64,000 nucleotides of DNA from Leucobacter exalbidus (GTDB lineage Bacteria; Actinomycetota; Actinomycetes; Actinomycetales; Microbacteriaceae). Under the pieces are notes generated by a model that saw nothing but the letters and a program-made list of their open reading frames with translations, did not search any database and was not told where the DNA came from. Made by a program: the position numbers and the translations under genes. How positions within the stretch are numbered: the stretch's first letter is position 1; the number at the start of each line of letters is the position of its first letter. Where the stretch lies: positions 992,001 to 1,056,000 of the forward strand of contig NZ_JAFIDA010000001.1 in NCBI RefSeq assembly GCF_017834145.1, read 5' to 3'. Positions 1 to 8,674 of the stretch are shown here, piece after piece.

Positions 1-362
1 TCTGCGGCTTCAGCGAGCTCGGGGCCGTGCGCGGCGATGAGCGCCTTGTTGGCGGTCACCACATCAGCGCCGCCCTGCAGCGCCTGCAAAATGAGGGTCT
101 TGGCCGGCTCGATGCCGCCCATCAGCTCGATCACAATGTCTGAGCCCTGTACGAGGCGCTCAGCGTCGCTCGTGAACAGCTCCTGGGGCAGGTCGACATC
201 GCGCTTCGCGGTGGTGTCGCGCACGGCAATGCCTGAGAGGGTGAGGCGCGCACCAATGCGTGCGGCAAGCTCGTCGCCATGCTCGATGATGAGTCTGGCT
301 ACCTGGGCGCCCACTGAGCCGCAGCCCAAAAGTGCTACGCGCAAGTCACGGTATTCGTTCAC
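1..362 (-). CDS. hom: homoserine dehydrogenase, N-terminal part (runs off the window)
   Basis: Reduces aspartate semialdehyde to homoserine, the branch to threonine and methionine. Only the first ~120 codons are present. The translated start MNEYRDLRVALLGCGSVGAQ shows the Rossmann GxGxxG NAD(P) loop, and the segment with ELMGGIEPA followed by VVTANKALIA is diagnostic of the family. The start is a GTG at 362, chosen because GGAGA lies 7 nt upstream and the Rossmann strand follows at once. It lies 90 bp downstream of lysA in the same direction, the usual actinobacterial argS-lysA-hom order, so co-transcription is likely. The catalytic domain is outside the window. Confidence 0.95.
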   Translation of the reverse strand, partial: MNEYRDLRVALLGCGSVGAQVARLIIEHGDELAARIGARLTLSGIAVRDTTAKRDVDLPQELFTSDAERLVQGSDIVIELMGGIEPAKTLILQALQGGADVVTANKALIAAHGPELAEAA

Positions 363-452
363 TTCACTGTCTCCGATGATCGTGTGTATTTCGCCGCGGG
401 GTGTGCCCGCGGAACAGGGGTGGGGGCCGCGCGGTGGGCGCGACCAAGGGAA

Positions 453-1892
453 TTAGCTGCGGGGCGTGGGGGCCCAGTCAGCGGCGCCCGTCACGCTCTT
501 GGCGAGCAGTTCGGCTTCGGTTTCGCCGTGCACGATCAGGCGCGCACGGCCGTCGGTCACTGCGACCACCGGGGGCCTTGGCACATAGTTATAGTTGCTC
601 GCAAGCGACCAGCAGTAAGCGCCGGTCGTGGCAACGGCGAGGGTATCCCCCGGGCGCACGTCACCGGGCAGCAGGTCGCGCTGCACCACAATGTCGCCCG
701 ATTCGCAGTGCTTGCCTACGACGCGCACGAGGGCAGCATCAGCGGCACTCACGCGGTTGGCGATGCGCACGTGGTAGTCAGCGCCATAGAGGGCGGGGCG
801 AGCGTTATCGCTCATGCCGCCATCGACGCTCACGTACAGGCGCTCGCTGAACCCCTGATCGGCGGGATCTGCGGCCGCGTCGCTGCCCGCAAGCTGCACC
901 GTCTTCGTGGTGCCAACGGTGTAGAGCGTCACGCCCGACTGGCCGATGATCGCGCGCCCGGGCTCGAAGGCCAGCTTCGGCACCGGCACACCGGCTGCCG
1001 CGCAGCTCTCGGCCACAATGTCTGCGAGCTCGCGAGCGATGCGAGACACCTCGGGGGCGTCAGCTGCCTGATCAGGAGTGTAAGCAATGCCGAAGCCACC
1101 GCCCAGGTTGAGCTCGGGAATATCGCGGCCCGCAAGCTTGGCCAGCTCGGGGTACACGCTCAGCAGCCGCTTGGCTGATTCGCGGAAGCCCTCGGTCGCG
1201 AAGATTTGCGAACCGATGTGGCAGTGCAGGCCCACAAAGTCGAGCGACGCATGCGCGAGCACCAGTGAGGCCAGGCGGGGAGCTGCGGCCAGCGGCTGAC
1301 CGAACTTCTGATCCTCGTGCGAGGTCGCCAGGAAGTCGTGGGTGGAGGCGTGCACCCCGCTGTTGACGCGCAACCGCACACGCTGCACACGCCCGTGGGC
1401 TGCGGCCGCCTGAGCGACGCGCTCAATCTCGATCTCGCTGTCGATGATGATGGTGCCCACGCCCGCGGCTACCGCGCGGTCGATCTCGCTGACCGACTTG
1501 TTATTGCCGTGGAAACCGATCATCTCGGGCTTCACGCCTGCGGCCAGGGCCACCGAGAGTTCGCCGCCGCTGGCGACGTCAATGGCGAGGCCTTCCTCGG
1601 CCATCCATGCCGCGACCTCGACGCACAAAAATGCTTTGCCCGCGTAGTACACGGTCGCCGAGGTGCCAATGCGTTCGGCCTCGCTCGTGAGCGCGGTGAA
1701 CACCTCGCGGGCCTTCGCACGTGCGGCGCCCTCGTCAATGACGTACAGGGGCGAACCGAACTGCGCGGTGAGATCGGTGGCGCGAATCTCACCAATCTTC
1801 AGCTCACGACACTCGTTTCCGCGACGCGCTGTGGGCGGAAAAACGCGAGTATCGATGGCGTTCAGGTCGGCCGGCTGGGTGGGCTCGGTCAT
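453..1892 (-). CDS. lysA: diaminopimelate decarboxylase
   Basis: Last step of lysine synthesis: PLP-dependent decarboxylation of meso-diaminopimelate. The 479-aa product is of family length. It carries the PLP lysine in YYAGKAF (Lys86), the HCHIGSQ motif, the glycine-rich LGGGFG phosphate loop and the C-terminal CESGD substrate motif. An upstream in-frame start at 1934 exists, but AGGAG sits 6 nt before the ATG at 1892, so MTEPTQP is taken as the N-terminus. It follows argS and a DUF2993 gene on the same strand and precedes hom, fitting an aspartate-family amino-acid cluster. Confidence 0.96.
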   Translation of the reverse strand: MTEPTQPADLNAIDTRVFPPTARRGNECRELKIGEIRATDLTAQFGSPLYVIDEGAARAKAREVFTALTSEAERIGTSATVYYAGKAFLCVEVAAWMAEEGLAIDVASGGELSVALAAGVKPEMIGFHGNNKSVSEIDRAVAAGVGTIIIDSEIEIERVAQAAAAHGRVQRVRLRVNSGVHASTHDFLATSHEDQKFGQPLAAAPRLASLVLAHASLDFVGLHCHIGSQIFATEGFRESAKRLLSVYPELAKLAGRDIPELNLGGGFGIAYTPDQAADAPEVSRIARELADIVAESCAAAGVPVPKLAFEPGRAIIGQSGVTLYTVGTTKTVQLAGSDAAADPADQGFSERLYVSVDGGMSDNARPALYGADYHVRIANRVSAADAALVRVVGKHCESGDIVVQRDLLPGDVRPGDTLAVATTGAYCWSLASNYNYVPRPPVVAVTDGRARLIVHGETEAELLAKSVTGAADWAPTPRS

Positions 1893-2113
1893 CTGGGCTC
1901 CTGTGCTCCTGAAATGCGGGTCTTGTTCGCGCACGCTGCGGCTGCATCATGCAACACGTGGCGAGCGGACCCGGCTTGGCCCCTGAAGCCGTGCGAACGG
2001 AGACGTGGGTCTCAGAACGAACTTCTCTAGCTTATCGCGGCCCACATGCTCTGCGCGTCACGCTGACGCTGTGTGACAGCACGACTGCGTGCTGGCCACC
2101 CAAAACTGGCAAG

Positions 2114-2875
2114 TTACTCGCAGCTGCCGGGCTCCTGTTCGCGGGCGACCGCCAAAATGGTGGGCGAAAGATCGGCCCGGATCGTCACCGATCCGGTGCT
2201 CGACAAATCAACACTCGACAGTTCGATCCCCTTGGGGAGTCGGTCTGCGACGCACAGTTGCTGTGGCTTCAGGATCGGTTCGAGCAGGCTTCCCGTCACC
2301 GACCCGAGCTGCTTGGCCGACATATCGAACCCTGCGGCTTTCAGGCCCATGGGTTCAACGGTGACTTCGCCGTCTTCCACGCCCACGCGCAGCGACGCCG
2401 TAATCGACACGTCTTGCCCGAAAATCTCGACCGAGCGGCCCACGACGAGCTCGTCACCGCGCACCTCACCCGACTGGGCGATGCCCTGGGTGAGGAGCTC
2501 GATGGTGGGGCCCAACTCATTCTTGGGCACGGTGAGTGCGGCGGTGCCGCCCACAATCTCACCCGTGGTGGGATCGAAGGGCGTGAAATCGGCGTGCACG
2601 CGCGCATCGGCGATGAGCCCCTCGATGAGCGGCACCTCGGGTGAGGTGATGGTGACATCCCCTACCCCGCCGCGCACAGCGTTCACCAGGGTGGATCCCC
2701 CAAGCTCGACGTCGACCGGGTGGTCGTCGCTGAGCTTCAGCTCGCTGCGAATGGTGCCCGCCACGATGTTCGGAATGATCATGCGCAGCGCGATTTCGGC
2801 CGCGCCGGCGAGCAGGCCGAGCACGACGACCACGCCGAGTGCTCGCACCCACCAGCGCGGTTTCCGCTTCGCCAT
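2114..2875 (-). CDS. DUF2993 (LmeA-like) family protein
   Basis: A 253-aa protein with a short basic N-terminus (MAKRKPRWW), one hydrophobic segment at about residues 11-30 that looks like a signal anchor, and an extracytoplasmic domain. The domain matches the DUF2993 pattern seen in actinobacterial LmeA-like proteins, some of which act in lipomannan/cell-envelope assembly in mycobacteria. Its role here is not known. It begins 25 bp after the argS stop on the same strand, with no clear ribosome binding site, and sits between argS and lysA, where such genes are not always found. Confidence 0.8.
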   Translation of the reverse strand: MAKRKPRWWVRALGVVVVLGLLAGAAEIALRMIIPNIVAGTIRSELKLSDDHPVDVELGGSTLVNAVRGGVGDVTITSPEVPLIEGLIADARVHADFTPFDPTTGEIVGGTAALTVPKNELGPTIELLTQGIAQSGEVRGDELVVGRSVEIFGQDVSITASLRVGVEDGEVTVEPMGLKAAGFDMSAKQLGSVTGSLLEPILKPQQLCVADRLPKGIELSSVDLSSTGSVTIRADLSPTILAVAREQEPGSCE

Positions 2876-2900
2876 GGGGATCCGGATCTAAATATCTAGA

Positions 2901-4571
2901 TTAGAGGCGCTCGGGCGCCGAAACACCGATGAGATCGAGGCCGTTGCGCAGCACCTGGCCCGCAGCGTCGTTGAGCCACAGGCGCGTGCGGTGCAGGTCG
3001 CCGATGGGCTCGTCGCCCAGGGGCAGCACGCGGCAGGCGTCGTACCAGCGGTGGTAGGCCGCGGCGAGCTCTTCGAGGAAGCGGGCGACGCGGTGCGGTT
3101 CGCGCAGCTCGGCGGCACCCGCGATGATGCCGGGGTACTCCTGCAGCTTGCCCAGCAGCTCGGTCTCAGACGCGTGCGTCAGAAGCTCGGGCACGAAGGC
3201 GCTGCGGTCGATGCCAGCGGCCTCGGCGTTGCGGTCGACCGCGCAGGTGCGGGCGTGCGCGTACTGCACGTAGAACACGGGGTTGTCGTTCGTGCGGCTG
3301 CGCACCTTCTCGCCGTCGAGCGCGAGCGGCGAATCTGCGGGGAAGCGAGCCAGCGAGTAGCGCAGTGCGTCAGATCCGAGCCACTCGAGCAGATCGTCGA
3401 GCTCGATGATGTTGCCGGCGCGCTTCGACAGCTTCGCGCCGTTGAGGTTCACCAGCTGGCCAATCAGCACCGTGATATCGGTGTCGATGTTGTCGCCAGC
3501 GGCGCCAGCGATCGCGCTCAGTCGACCGATGTAGCCGTGGTGATCTGCGCCGAGCAGGTAGATCTTCTCGCCGAAGCCGCGATCCTTCTTCGACAGGTAG
3601 TAGGCAGCGTCGGCCGCGAAGTAAGTGTAGATGCCATTGCCGCGCGTGAACACACGGTCTTTGTCATCACCGAAAGCTGAGGTGCGCACCCAGGTGGCGC
3701 CACCATCTTCGTAGACGTGGCCCTGCTCGCGCAGGCGCTCAACGGCCGACTCGATGGGGCTCGGTTCGCCGTTCTCGCCCTTGGCGTGCAGCGTGCGCTC
3801 TGAGAAGAACACGTCGAAGTGAACGTTGAAGCGCTCGAGCGAGCTCTTGATCTCGGCGAGCTGCAGCTGGTAACCCAGCTCTTGCGCCTCGATGATCGCG
3901 GCAGCGCGATCTGACTCGGCGAGCTCGGCGAGGCCGGGAAGCTGCGCCTTGATCTGCGCGCCGAGCGCCTGAATGTATTCGCCCGGGTATGCGTCTTCGG
4001 GAGCCTCTTCGCCGAGGGCTGCGGCCAGCACCGAGCGGCCGAACTTGTCCATCTGTGAGCCGGCGTCGTTGATGTAGTACTCGCTCGTGACCGTGGCGCC
4101 AGCGGCGCGCAGCACGCGAGCGGTTGAGTCGCCCAGGGCTGCCCAGCGGGTGTGGCCCATGTGGAGGGGGCCCGTGGGGTTTGCCGAGACGTACTCGAGG
4201 TTGATGTTCTGACCCTTGAGGGTCTCGGTGCGGCCGTAGTTAGCGCCCTGCTCGACTACGCGGCGCGCGGTCTCGCCGGCGCTCGCTGCATCGAGGGTGA
4301 TGTTAATGAACCCGGGGCCAGCGATTTCGGCCTTGGCGACGCCTTCGATCTCGGCGGCCTTCGCGGTGATTTCTTGTGCGAGCTCGCGCGGGTTGACACC
4401 CATGCGCTTCGCGAACTTCATCGCGGCGTTTGAGGCCCAGTCGCCGTGTTCACGGTTCTTCGGTCGCTCTACCGGAGTGTCCTGTTCGGTGACCACGAGG
4501 TCGAGGCCGCGTGCGGCGACGATCTCGGTCAGGATGCGGGCGAGAGCGGTAGCGAGTTCTTGGGGAGTCAC
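2901..4571 (-). CDS. argS: arginyl-tRNA synthetase
   Basis: Class I aminoacyl-tRNA synthetase charging tRNA-Arg. The 556-aa product has the N-terminal additional domain, the HIGH-like HMGH at about residues 137-140 in the context PTGPLHMGH, the KMSK-like KLSKRAG loop, and a DALR anticodon-binding domain at the C-terminus ending in SAPERL. The reading frame is open back to 4844, into the neighbouring transporter gene, so the start is a choice: GTG at 4571 (MTPQELATAL) agrees with the family; a TTG at 4580 with GAGAG just upstream is the alternative. Heads the argS-lysA-hom cluster. Confidence 0.96.
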   Translation of the reverse strand: MTPQELATALARILTEIVAARGLDLVVTEQDTPVERPKNREHGDWASNAAMKFAKRMGVNPRELAQEITAKAAEIEGVAKAEIAGPGFINITLDAASAGETARRVVEQGANYGRTETLKGQNINLEYVSANPTGPLHMGHTRWAALGDSTARVLRAAGATVTSEYYINDAGSQMDKFGRSVLAAALGEEAPEDAYPGEYIQALGAQIKAQLPGLAELAESDRAAAIIEAQELGYQLQLAEIKSSLERFNVHFDVFFSERTLHAKGENGEPSPIESAVERLREQGHVYEDGGATWVRTSAFGDDKDRVFTRGNGIYTYFAADAAYYLSKKDRGFGEKIYLLGADHHGYIGRLSAIAGAAGDNIDTDITVLIGQLVNLNGAKLSKRAGNIIELDDLLEWLGSDALRYSLARFPADSPLALDGEKVRSRTNDNPVFYVQYAHARTCAVDRNAEAAGIDRSAFVPELLTHASETELLGKLQEYPGIIAGAAELREPHRVARFLEELAAAYHRWYDACRVLPLGDEPIGDLHRTRLWLNDAAGQVLRNGLDLIGVSAPERL

Positions 4572-4644
4572 GAGAATCAAGTCTACTCTCTCGAGCTTGC
4601 AGGTTCGTGCGCGTGGCGCGTGACCGCGGTTGTGGCGTAACCGC

Positions 4645-5637
4645 TTATGGCGCGGGGCGGTCGATGGGCCCGGTCGCGAGGCTGACGAGCGGCCGCTCGG
4701 CGATGGCGGCAGCTGGGTCTGCTGCCGCGATGCTGGCGGTGTGCCCGTGGCGCCACAGCTGCTCGGCCCGCGCGCCCCACCAGGTGGCGAACAGCAGCAC
4801 GATTGCGCCCACGAACCCGAGCACGCCGATGCGGTCGCCCGCAATCATTACGCCTGCAAGCAGCGCCCAGGCCGGCTCGGTTCCTAGCAGCATGCCCGCG
4901 CGCGAGGCCGAGGTGCGCTTGGTCGCCCACAGCTGCCCGAGAAACGCGACGATCGTGCAGCCGAGGCACAGATAAGCGATGGTCAGCCAGTTGGCCGCGC
5001 TGAAGGTGGGCAGGCTTTCTGCCAGTGAGCGGCCGCCCCACACGGCGAAGATCACGGCGCCGAAGGTGATCTCGACGGTGGTAAGCCCGAGCACATCTGA
5101 CTTATTCATGCCCGCCGCCCGCGCTTCGGCGACGCCCAACAGTGCGCGGGTGGTGGCGGCCAAGAGCATCAGGCCATCGCCGAGGTTCATGGCCGAGAAC
5201 CCCTGGCCGCCCACCAGCAGCGCGATGCCCAAAAGTGCCAGCACGATGCTGCCGAGCAGCGCACCCGAGAGGCGACGCTTCAGCATCGCTGACTCGATGA
5301 TCGGGGTGAGCAAGATCGACAGCGCAATAATCAGCCCGGCGTTGGTGGCACTCGTGAGCGTCACGCCGATGGTCTCGAGCGCAATGGTGGCCGCGCGCAA
5401 CGACCCCAGCATGATGCCAGGGAGGGTGGAATCTCGCAGCCGCACCTTCGGCCTGGCGGCATTGATCGCGAGCAAGATGATGGCGGCGGGCACAAATCTG
5501 GCGCACATCACAGCGGCGGCCGAAGACGCGTGAGCGAGATCTTGCGTGGAGAGGTAGCTGCCACCCCAGAGCACGGCAATCACGAGCAAAATAGCGTCGG
5601 GAATATGGCTGCGAAGGTTGCGCGTAGCGAGGGTCAC
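4645..5637 (-). CDS. EamA/DMT-family transporter
   Basis: An integral membrane protein of about 330 aa with ten hydrophobic segments arranged as two five-helix EamA repeats; the segment AVLWGGSYLSTQDLAHA near the N-terminus is typical of RhaT/EamA exporters. Members usually export amino acids or other metabolites; the substrate cannot be read from sequence. The start is uncertain: GTG at 5637 has AGAGG directly adjacent, while a TTG at 5673 extends it by 12 codons. It is divergent from the LysR gene at 5710, a common regulator-target layout, so it is probably controlled by that regulator. A short hairpin lies just past its stop. Confidence 0.88.
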   Translation of the reverse strand: MTLATRNLRSHIPDAILLVIAVLWGGSYLSTQDLAHASSAAAVMCARFVPAAIILLAINAARPKVRLRDSTLPGIMLGSLRAATIALETIGVTLTSATNAGLIIALSILLTPIIESAMLKRRLSGALLGSIVLALLGIALLVGGQGFSAMNLGDGLMLLAATTRALLGVAEARAAGMNKSDVLGLTTVEITFGAVIFAVWGGRSLAESLPTFSAANWLTIAYLCLGCTIVAFLGQLWATKRTSASRAGMLLGTEPAWALLAGVMIAGDRIGVLGFVGAIVLLFATWWGARAEQLWRHGHTASIAAADPAAAIAERPLVSLATGPIDRPAP

Positions 5638-5709
5638 CTCTGTAAAGTACCGGCCGGTAACAATACAGAACAACTGGCAGTGTCTTCACTATTGCGTAAG
5701 CTGAGCTTC

Positions 5710-6636
5710 ATGGAAGTTCATCACCTGCGCACCCTGCGTGAGCTGCGCGATCGCGGTTCGGTCACCGCGGTGGCCGCGGCCCTGCATCTTTCTCCGTCTG
5801 CGGTGTCGCAGCAGCTCGCGGCCCTCCAACGGGGTGTGCCGGTGCCGCTCACTGAGCAGCAGGGGCGCGTGCTCGTACTCACCCCGGCCGGCGAACGCGT
5901 CGCCGATGCCGGAGGCAAGGTACTCGAATCACTCGCGCAGGTCGAGAACGTGGTGCACGAGTACCTCACCGCCCCGCATGAGACGGTCACCGTGACCGCG
6001 TTTCACAGCGCGGGGCTGGCCTGGTTTCCTGACTTCATCGCGACATGCATGGCCGATCGCAAGGGGCCCACGGTGCGCTGCCGCGACGAAGACGTCTCGA
6101 TCACCGAGTTCGTTGACCTCGTCAGTGAGCACGATGTGGTGATCGCCCACCGCCCGCTCGCATCTGAGCCCTGGCCCACCCACCGGGTGCACGTCACCGA
6201 GGTACTCACCGAACCCATTGATATTGCGCTGCACCGCGATCACCCCCTCGCCGCGCAACAGACGGTGAGGCTGGCAGACCTTGCCGAGGAATCGTGGGTC
6301 GCCGCCCACGAGGGGTTCGCGCTCGAACCGCTGCTCGTGCAGGCCGTGTCGGCAAGCGCGGGCTTTCCGATCAACATTGCGCACCGCGTCAACGAGTTCA
6401 ACATGGTCGCGGCGATCATCGCGAAGACAAAAGCGGTGGGCATGCTGCCCCGCTACACCGGCCTGATCCCCTATTTCAGGGACGAGGTGGTGCTGCGGCC
6501 CCTCGAGGGGCTCACCGTTGGCCGTCACATCGATATTCTCACGCGGCCCGAAACCCAGGCCCGGGCCAGCACGCGCACCGTCATTGACCGATTCGTGCGC
6601 ATCGCGCAAGAGACGCAGCGGCGCGCTGAGGCGTAG
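5710..6636 (+). CDS. LysR-family transcriptional regulator
   Basis: A 308-aa regulator. Residues 1-60 form the LysR helix-turn-helix (HHLRTLRELRDRGSVTAVAA followed by LHLSPSAVSQQL); the wing region reads GVPVPLTEQQGRV, slightly unlike the usual GxxLFxRxGR. The rest matches a LysR substrate-binding domain. The frame is open upstream to 5530 but the ATG at 5710 fits the family N-terminus. It is divergently arranged with the EamA transporter, so it likely senses that exporter's substrate or a related compound and acts in the shared 72-bp intergenic region. Ligand unknown. Confidence 0.92.
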   Translation: MEVHHLRTLRELRDRGSVTAVAAALHLSPSAVSQQLAALQRGVPVPLTEQQGRVLVLTPAGERVADAGGKVLESLAQVENVVHEYLTAPHETVTVTAFHSAGLAWFPDFIATCMADRKGPTVRCRDEDVSITEFVDLVSEHDVVIAHRPLASEPWPTHRVHVTEVLTEPIDIALHRDHPLAAQQTVRLADLAEESWVAAHEGFALEPLLVQAVSASAGFPINIAHRVNEFNMVAAIIAKTKAVGMLPRYTGLIPYFRDEVVLRPLEGLTVGRHIDILTRPETQARASTRTVIDRFVRIAQETQRRAEA

Positions 6637-6858
6637 GCACGCCAGCCACCGCGGCCAGAGTTTTCACTTCAACCAGAGATTTCGCTTCAATCAGAGCTTT
6701 CTCCGTGAATTCTTCTGGTTGAGATGAAATCTCTGATGTGAGCGCGGGTGGCGCTCGCAGATCTTCGAGATCCGGGCCCGCAGTTCAGCGACCACAGCTC
6801 AGCGCCCACAGCTCAGCACCGGAGCCAGCGGCTCAGCGCCGGAGCCCGCAGCTCAGCG
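6637..6858. repeat. intergenic block of inverted and imperfect tandem repeats
   Basis: Between the LysR stop and the siderophore-interacting protein stop. The first half holds an inverted repeat: CAACCAGAGATTTC near 6671 is matched by TCTGGTTG and GAAATCTCTG around 6713-6736, able to form a long hairpin between the two convergent genes. The second half (about 6785-6858) is a run of imperfect copies of a CAGCTCAGCGCC-like unit, roughly every 14-15 bases. I see no gene here; the hairpin may terminate transcription. Confidence 0.6.
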
Positions 6859-7884
6859 CTAGCCGCGCATCGCAACGCCCTTGCGCCAGTACCCCATGAA
6901 TGCGACCTGGGCCCGGTTGATTCCGAGGTCTCGCACGAGGTGCCGCCTGAGGGTCGTCACGGTGCCACTCTCCCCCGCGATCCAGAAGTACGATTCGGCG
7001 TGATTCTCGCTGACCGCGGGTTGTTCGCCGAGGCGAGAGTATTGCGGGGTCTCCCACACCAGTTCCTCGCCCTCGACGTCGACGATCTCCACCGACCCTG
7101 TGGCAGTGAGCTCACCGTCGCTGAGCGCCCCCAGATGCTGCAGCACCGCCGGAATAAGCACCGTGCCTGTGGCTTTTCCGTCGCGGGGCAGCCAGTGCAC
7201 CTCGCACCCGGCGGCGGCCGCGATGTCGAGGCGATCACCCGCTTCGGGCACCTCGATGAAGGCGCGCACCTGCGGGGCGTCATCGCGGCCAGCGAGATCT
7301 TCAATGATGCGGGCGATCGCGGGGGCCGCGGTCTCGTCGCCTGCGAGCAACACCGTTGACGCGGTGCCCGGGGTGTATTCGATCCCGCCGCCCTCGAGCA
7401 GCCCGCGCCGCGGCCCAAAGATCAGCAGGTCGTCACCGGCCGCGGCCTGTGCCGCCCAGCTCGATGCCGGCCCCGAGGCACCGGGGCTCAGGTGCAGCAC
7501 GAAATCCACGACGAGCGTCGTCGCGTCGCCCTCGACGATGAGATCACGCACCGAGTACGTGCGCATTGCCCCGCGACGCTCTTCAGGGAACGCGAGCCAC
7601 GCTTGGTACCACTCACTCCCTGCTGATGAGAGGTCAGGGAATTCGCCCTCTGCGGGCGGAAAGATCAGCTTGATGCGCTGATCGAAGGAGCTCCCCGGGG
7701 TGCCAAAGTCAGCCAGCTCAGGCCCGCCAAACGAGATACGTACAAAGCTCGGTGAGAGCACCTCGACCGTTTGCACCGTCGCTCGCGCAATAACGAACGG
7801 AAACTCAACGGGCGCGGTGGAATCAGTCACGGTACTCTCCTCAATCACTTCGTTATGGGCCTGGTCAATAAGTTGCACGGACAT
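6859..7884 (-). CDS. siderophore-interacting protein (FAD-dependent ferric-siderophore reductase)
   Basis: A 341-aa member of the ViuB/SIP family, which reduces imported ferric siderophore in the cytoplasm to release iron. It has the FAD-binding RTYSVR motif at about residue 105 and, after a flavodoxin-reductase-like fold, the GDETAAPAIARI segment of the NAD(P)H-binding domain; the C-terminus GYWRKGVAMRG is typical. Start: ATG at 7884, with AAAGGA 8 nt upstream. It overlaps the end of the upstream ATPase gene by 20 bp, so the two are probably translationally coupled. Last gene of the iron-siderophore operon. Confidence 0.94.
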   Translation of the reverse strand: MSVQLIDQAHNEVIEESTVTDSTAPVEFPFVIARATVQTVEVLSPSFVRISFGGPELADFGTPGSSFDQRIKLIFPPAEGEFPDLSSAGSEWYQAWLAFPEERRGAMRTYSVRDLIVEGDATTLVVDFVLHLSPGASGPASSWAAQAAAGDDLLIFGPRRGLLEGGGIEYTPGTASTVLLAGDETAAPAIARIIEDLAGRDDAPQVRAFIEVPEAGDRLDIAAAAGCEVHWLPRDGKATGTVLIPAVLQHLGALSDGELTATGSVEIVDVEGEELVWETPQYSRLGEQPAVSENHAESYFWIAGESGTVTTLRRHLVRDLGINRAQVAFMGYWRKGVAMRG

Positions 7885-8674
7885 GGTGCCGTCCTTTCGG
7901 AAGTACGAGTGGGGTGCCAGATACGGCATCGGGCACGATGCTGCAGTCGAGGCCAAACACCTCGTGCACAAGTTCAGGGGTCAAGATCTCACCGGGGGCG
8001 CCGTGCGCACACACGCTGCCGCTGGCCATCGCCACCAATACGTCGGAGTACCGCGCCGCAAGGTTCAGATCGTGCAGCACCATCACGATGGTGGTGCCAC
8101 GTTCGCGGTTCAAATCAGTGAGCAGGTCGAGCACCTCGACCTGGTGGGCGACATCGAGAAACGTGGTGGGTTCGTCGAGCAGCAGCACATCAGATTCTTG
8201 GGCGAGCGCCATCGCGATCCACACTCGCTGACGTTGCCCACCCGAGAGTTCATCCACCGCCCGCTCAGACAGTTCAGCGAGCCCTGTTGCGGCGAGCGCG
8301 TCTGCGACCACTTCATAGTCGTGTGCGCTCCATCTGGCGAAGGCTCCCTGGTGTGGGTGGCGGCCGCGGCCGACGAGGTCGGCGACGGTGATACCTTCGG
8401 GGGCGATTGGGCTCTGTGGCAGCAGCCCGAGAATGCGCGCGAGTTCTCGTGACGGGTAGTCGTGCAGGGCTTTTCCGTCGAGGGTGACGCGGCCACTGCT
8501 CGGTTTCAGTAGTCGTGCGAGGGCGCGCAGCAGCGTTGATTTACCGCAGCCGTTGGCACCGACGATCGAGGTGATGCGCCCGGCGGGCACGTCGAGGTCG
8601 AGGTCTGTGACGATGCGGCGGTCGCCGTAGCTCAGGGTGATGTGCTGCGCCGCCAGTTGACGGGTCTCGGTCAT
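7865..8674 (-). CDS. ferric-siderophore ABC transporter ATPase (FecE/FepC type)
   Basis: A 269-aa cytoplasmic ATPase energising siderophore import. Walker A GANGCGKST is near residues 39-47, the signature reads LSGGQRQRVWIAMAL, and Walker B is LLLDEPTTFLD; the switch histidine follows in VLHDLNLA. The HHxCx-like GxPxxILTPELVHEVFGL C-terminal segment is characteristic of FecE/FepC siderophore ATPases. Its start overlaps the upstream permease stop by 4 bp (ATGA arrangement), and its end overlaps the siderophore-interacting protein, all in one operon under the iron box near 11.96 kb. Confidence 0.95.
   Translation of the reverse strand: MTETRQLAAQHITLSYGDRRIVTDLDLDVPAGRITSIVGANGCGKSTLLRALARLLKPSSGRVTLDGKALHDYPSRELARILGLLPQSPIAPEGITVADLVGRGRHPHQGAFARWSAHDYEVVADALAATGLAELSERAVDELSGGQRQRVWIAMALAQESDVLLLDEPTTFLDVAHQVEVLDLLTDLNRERGTTIVMVLHDLNLAARYSDVLVAMASGSVCAHGAPGEILTPELVHEVFGLDCSIVPDAVSGTPLVLPKGRHHVRATY

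Noticed and set aside
384-1178. Long plus-strand open frame opposite lysA
   Set aside because: Antisense shadow: high-GC codon bias opens this frame, and the minus-strand product is an intact LysA.
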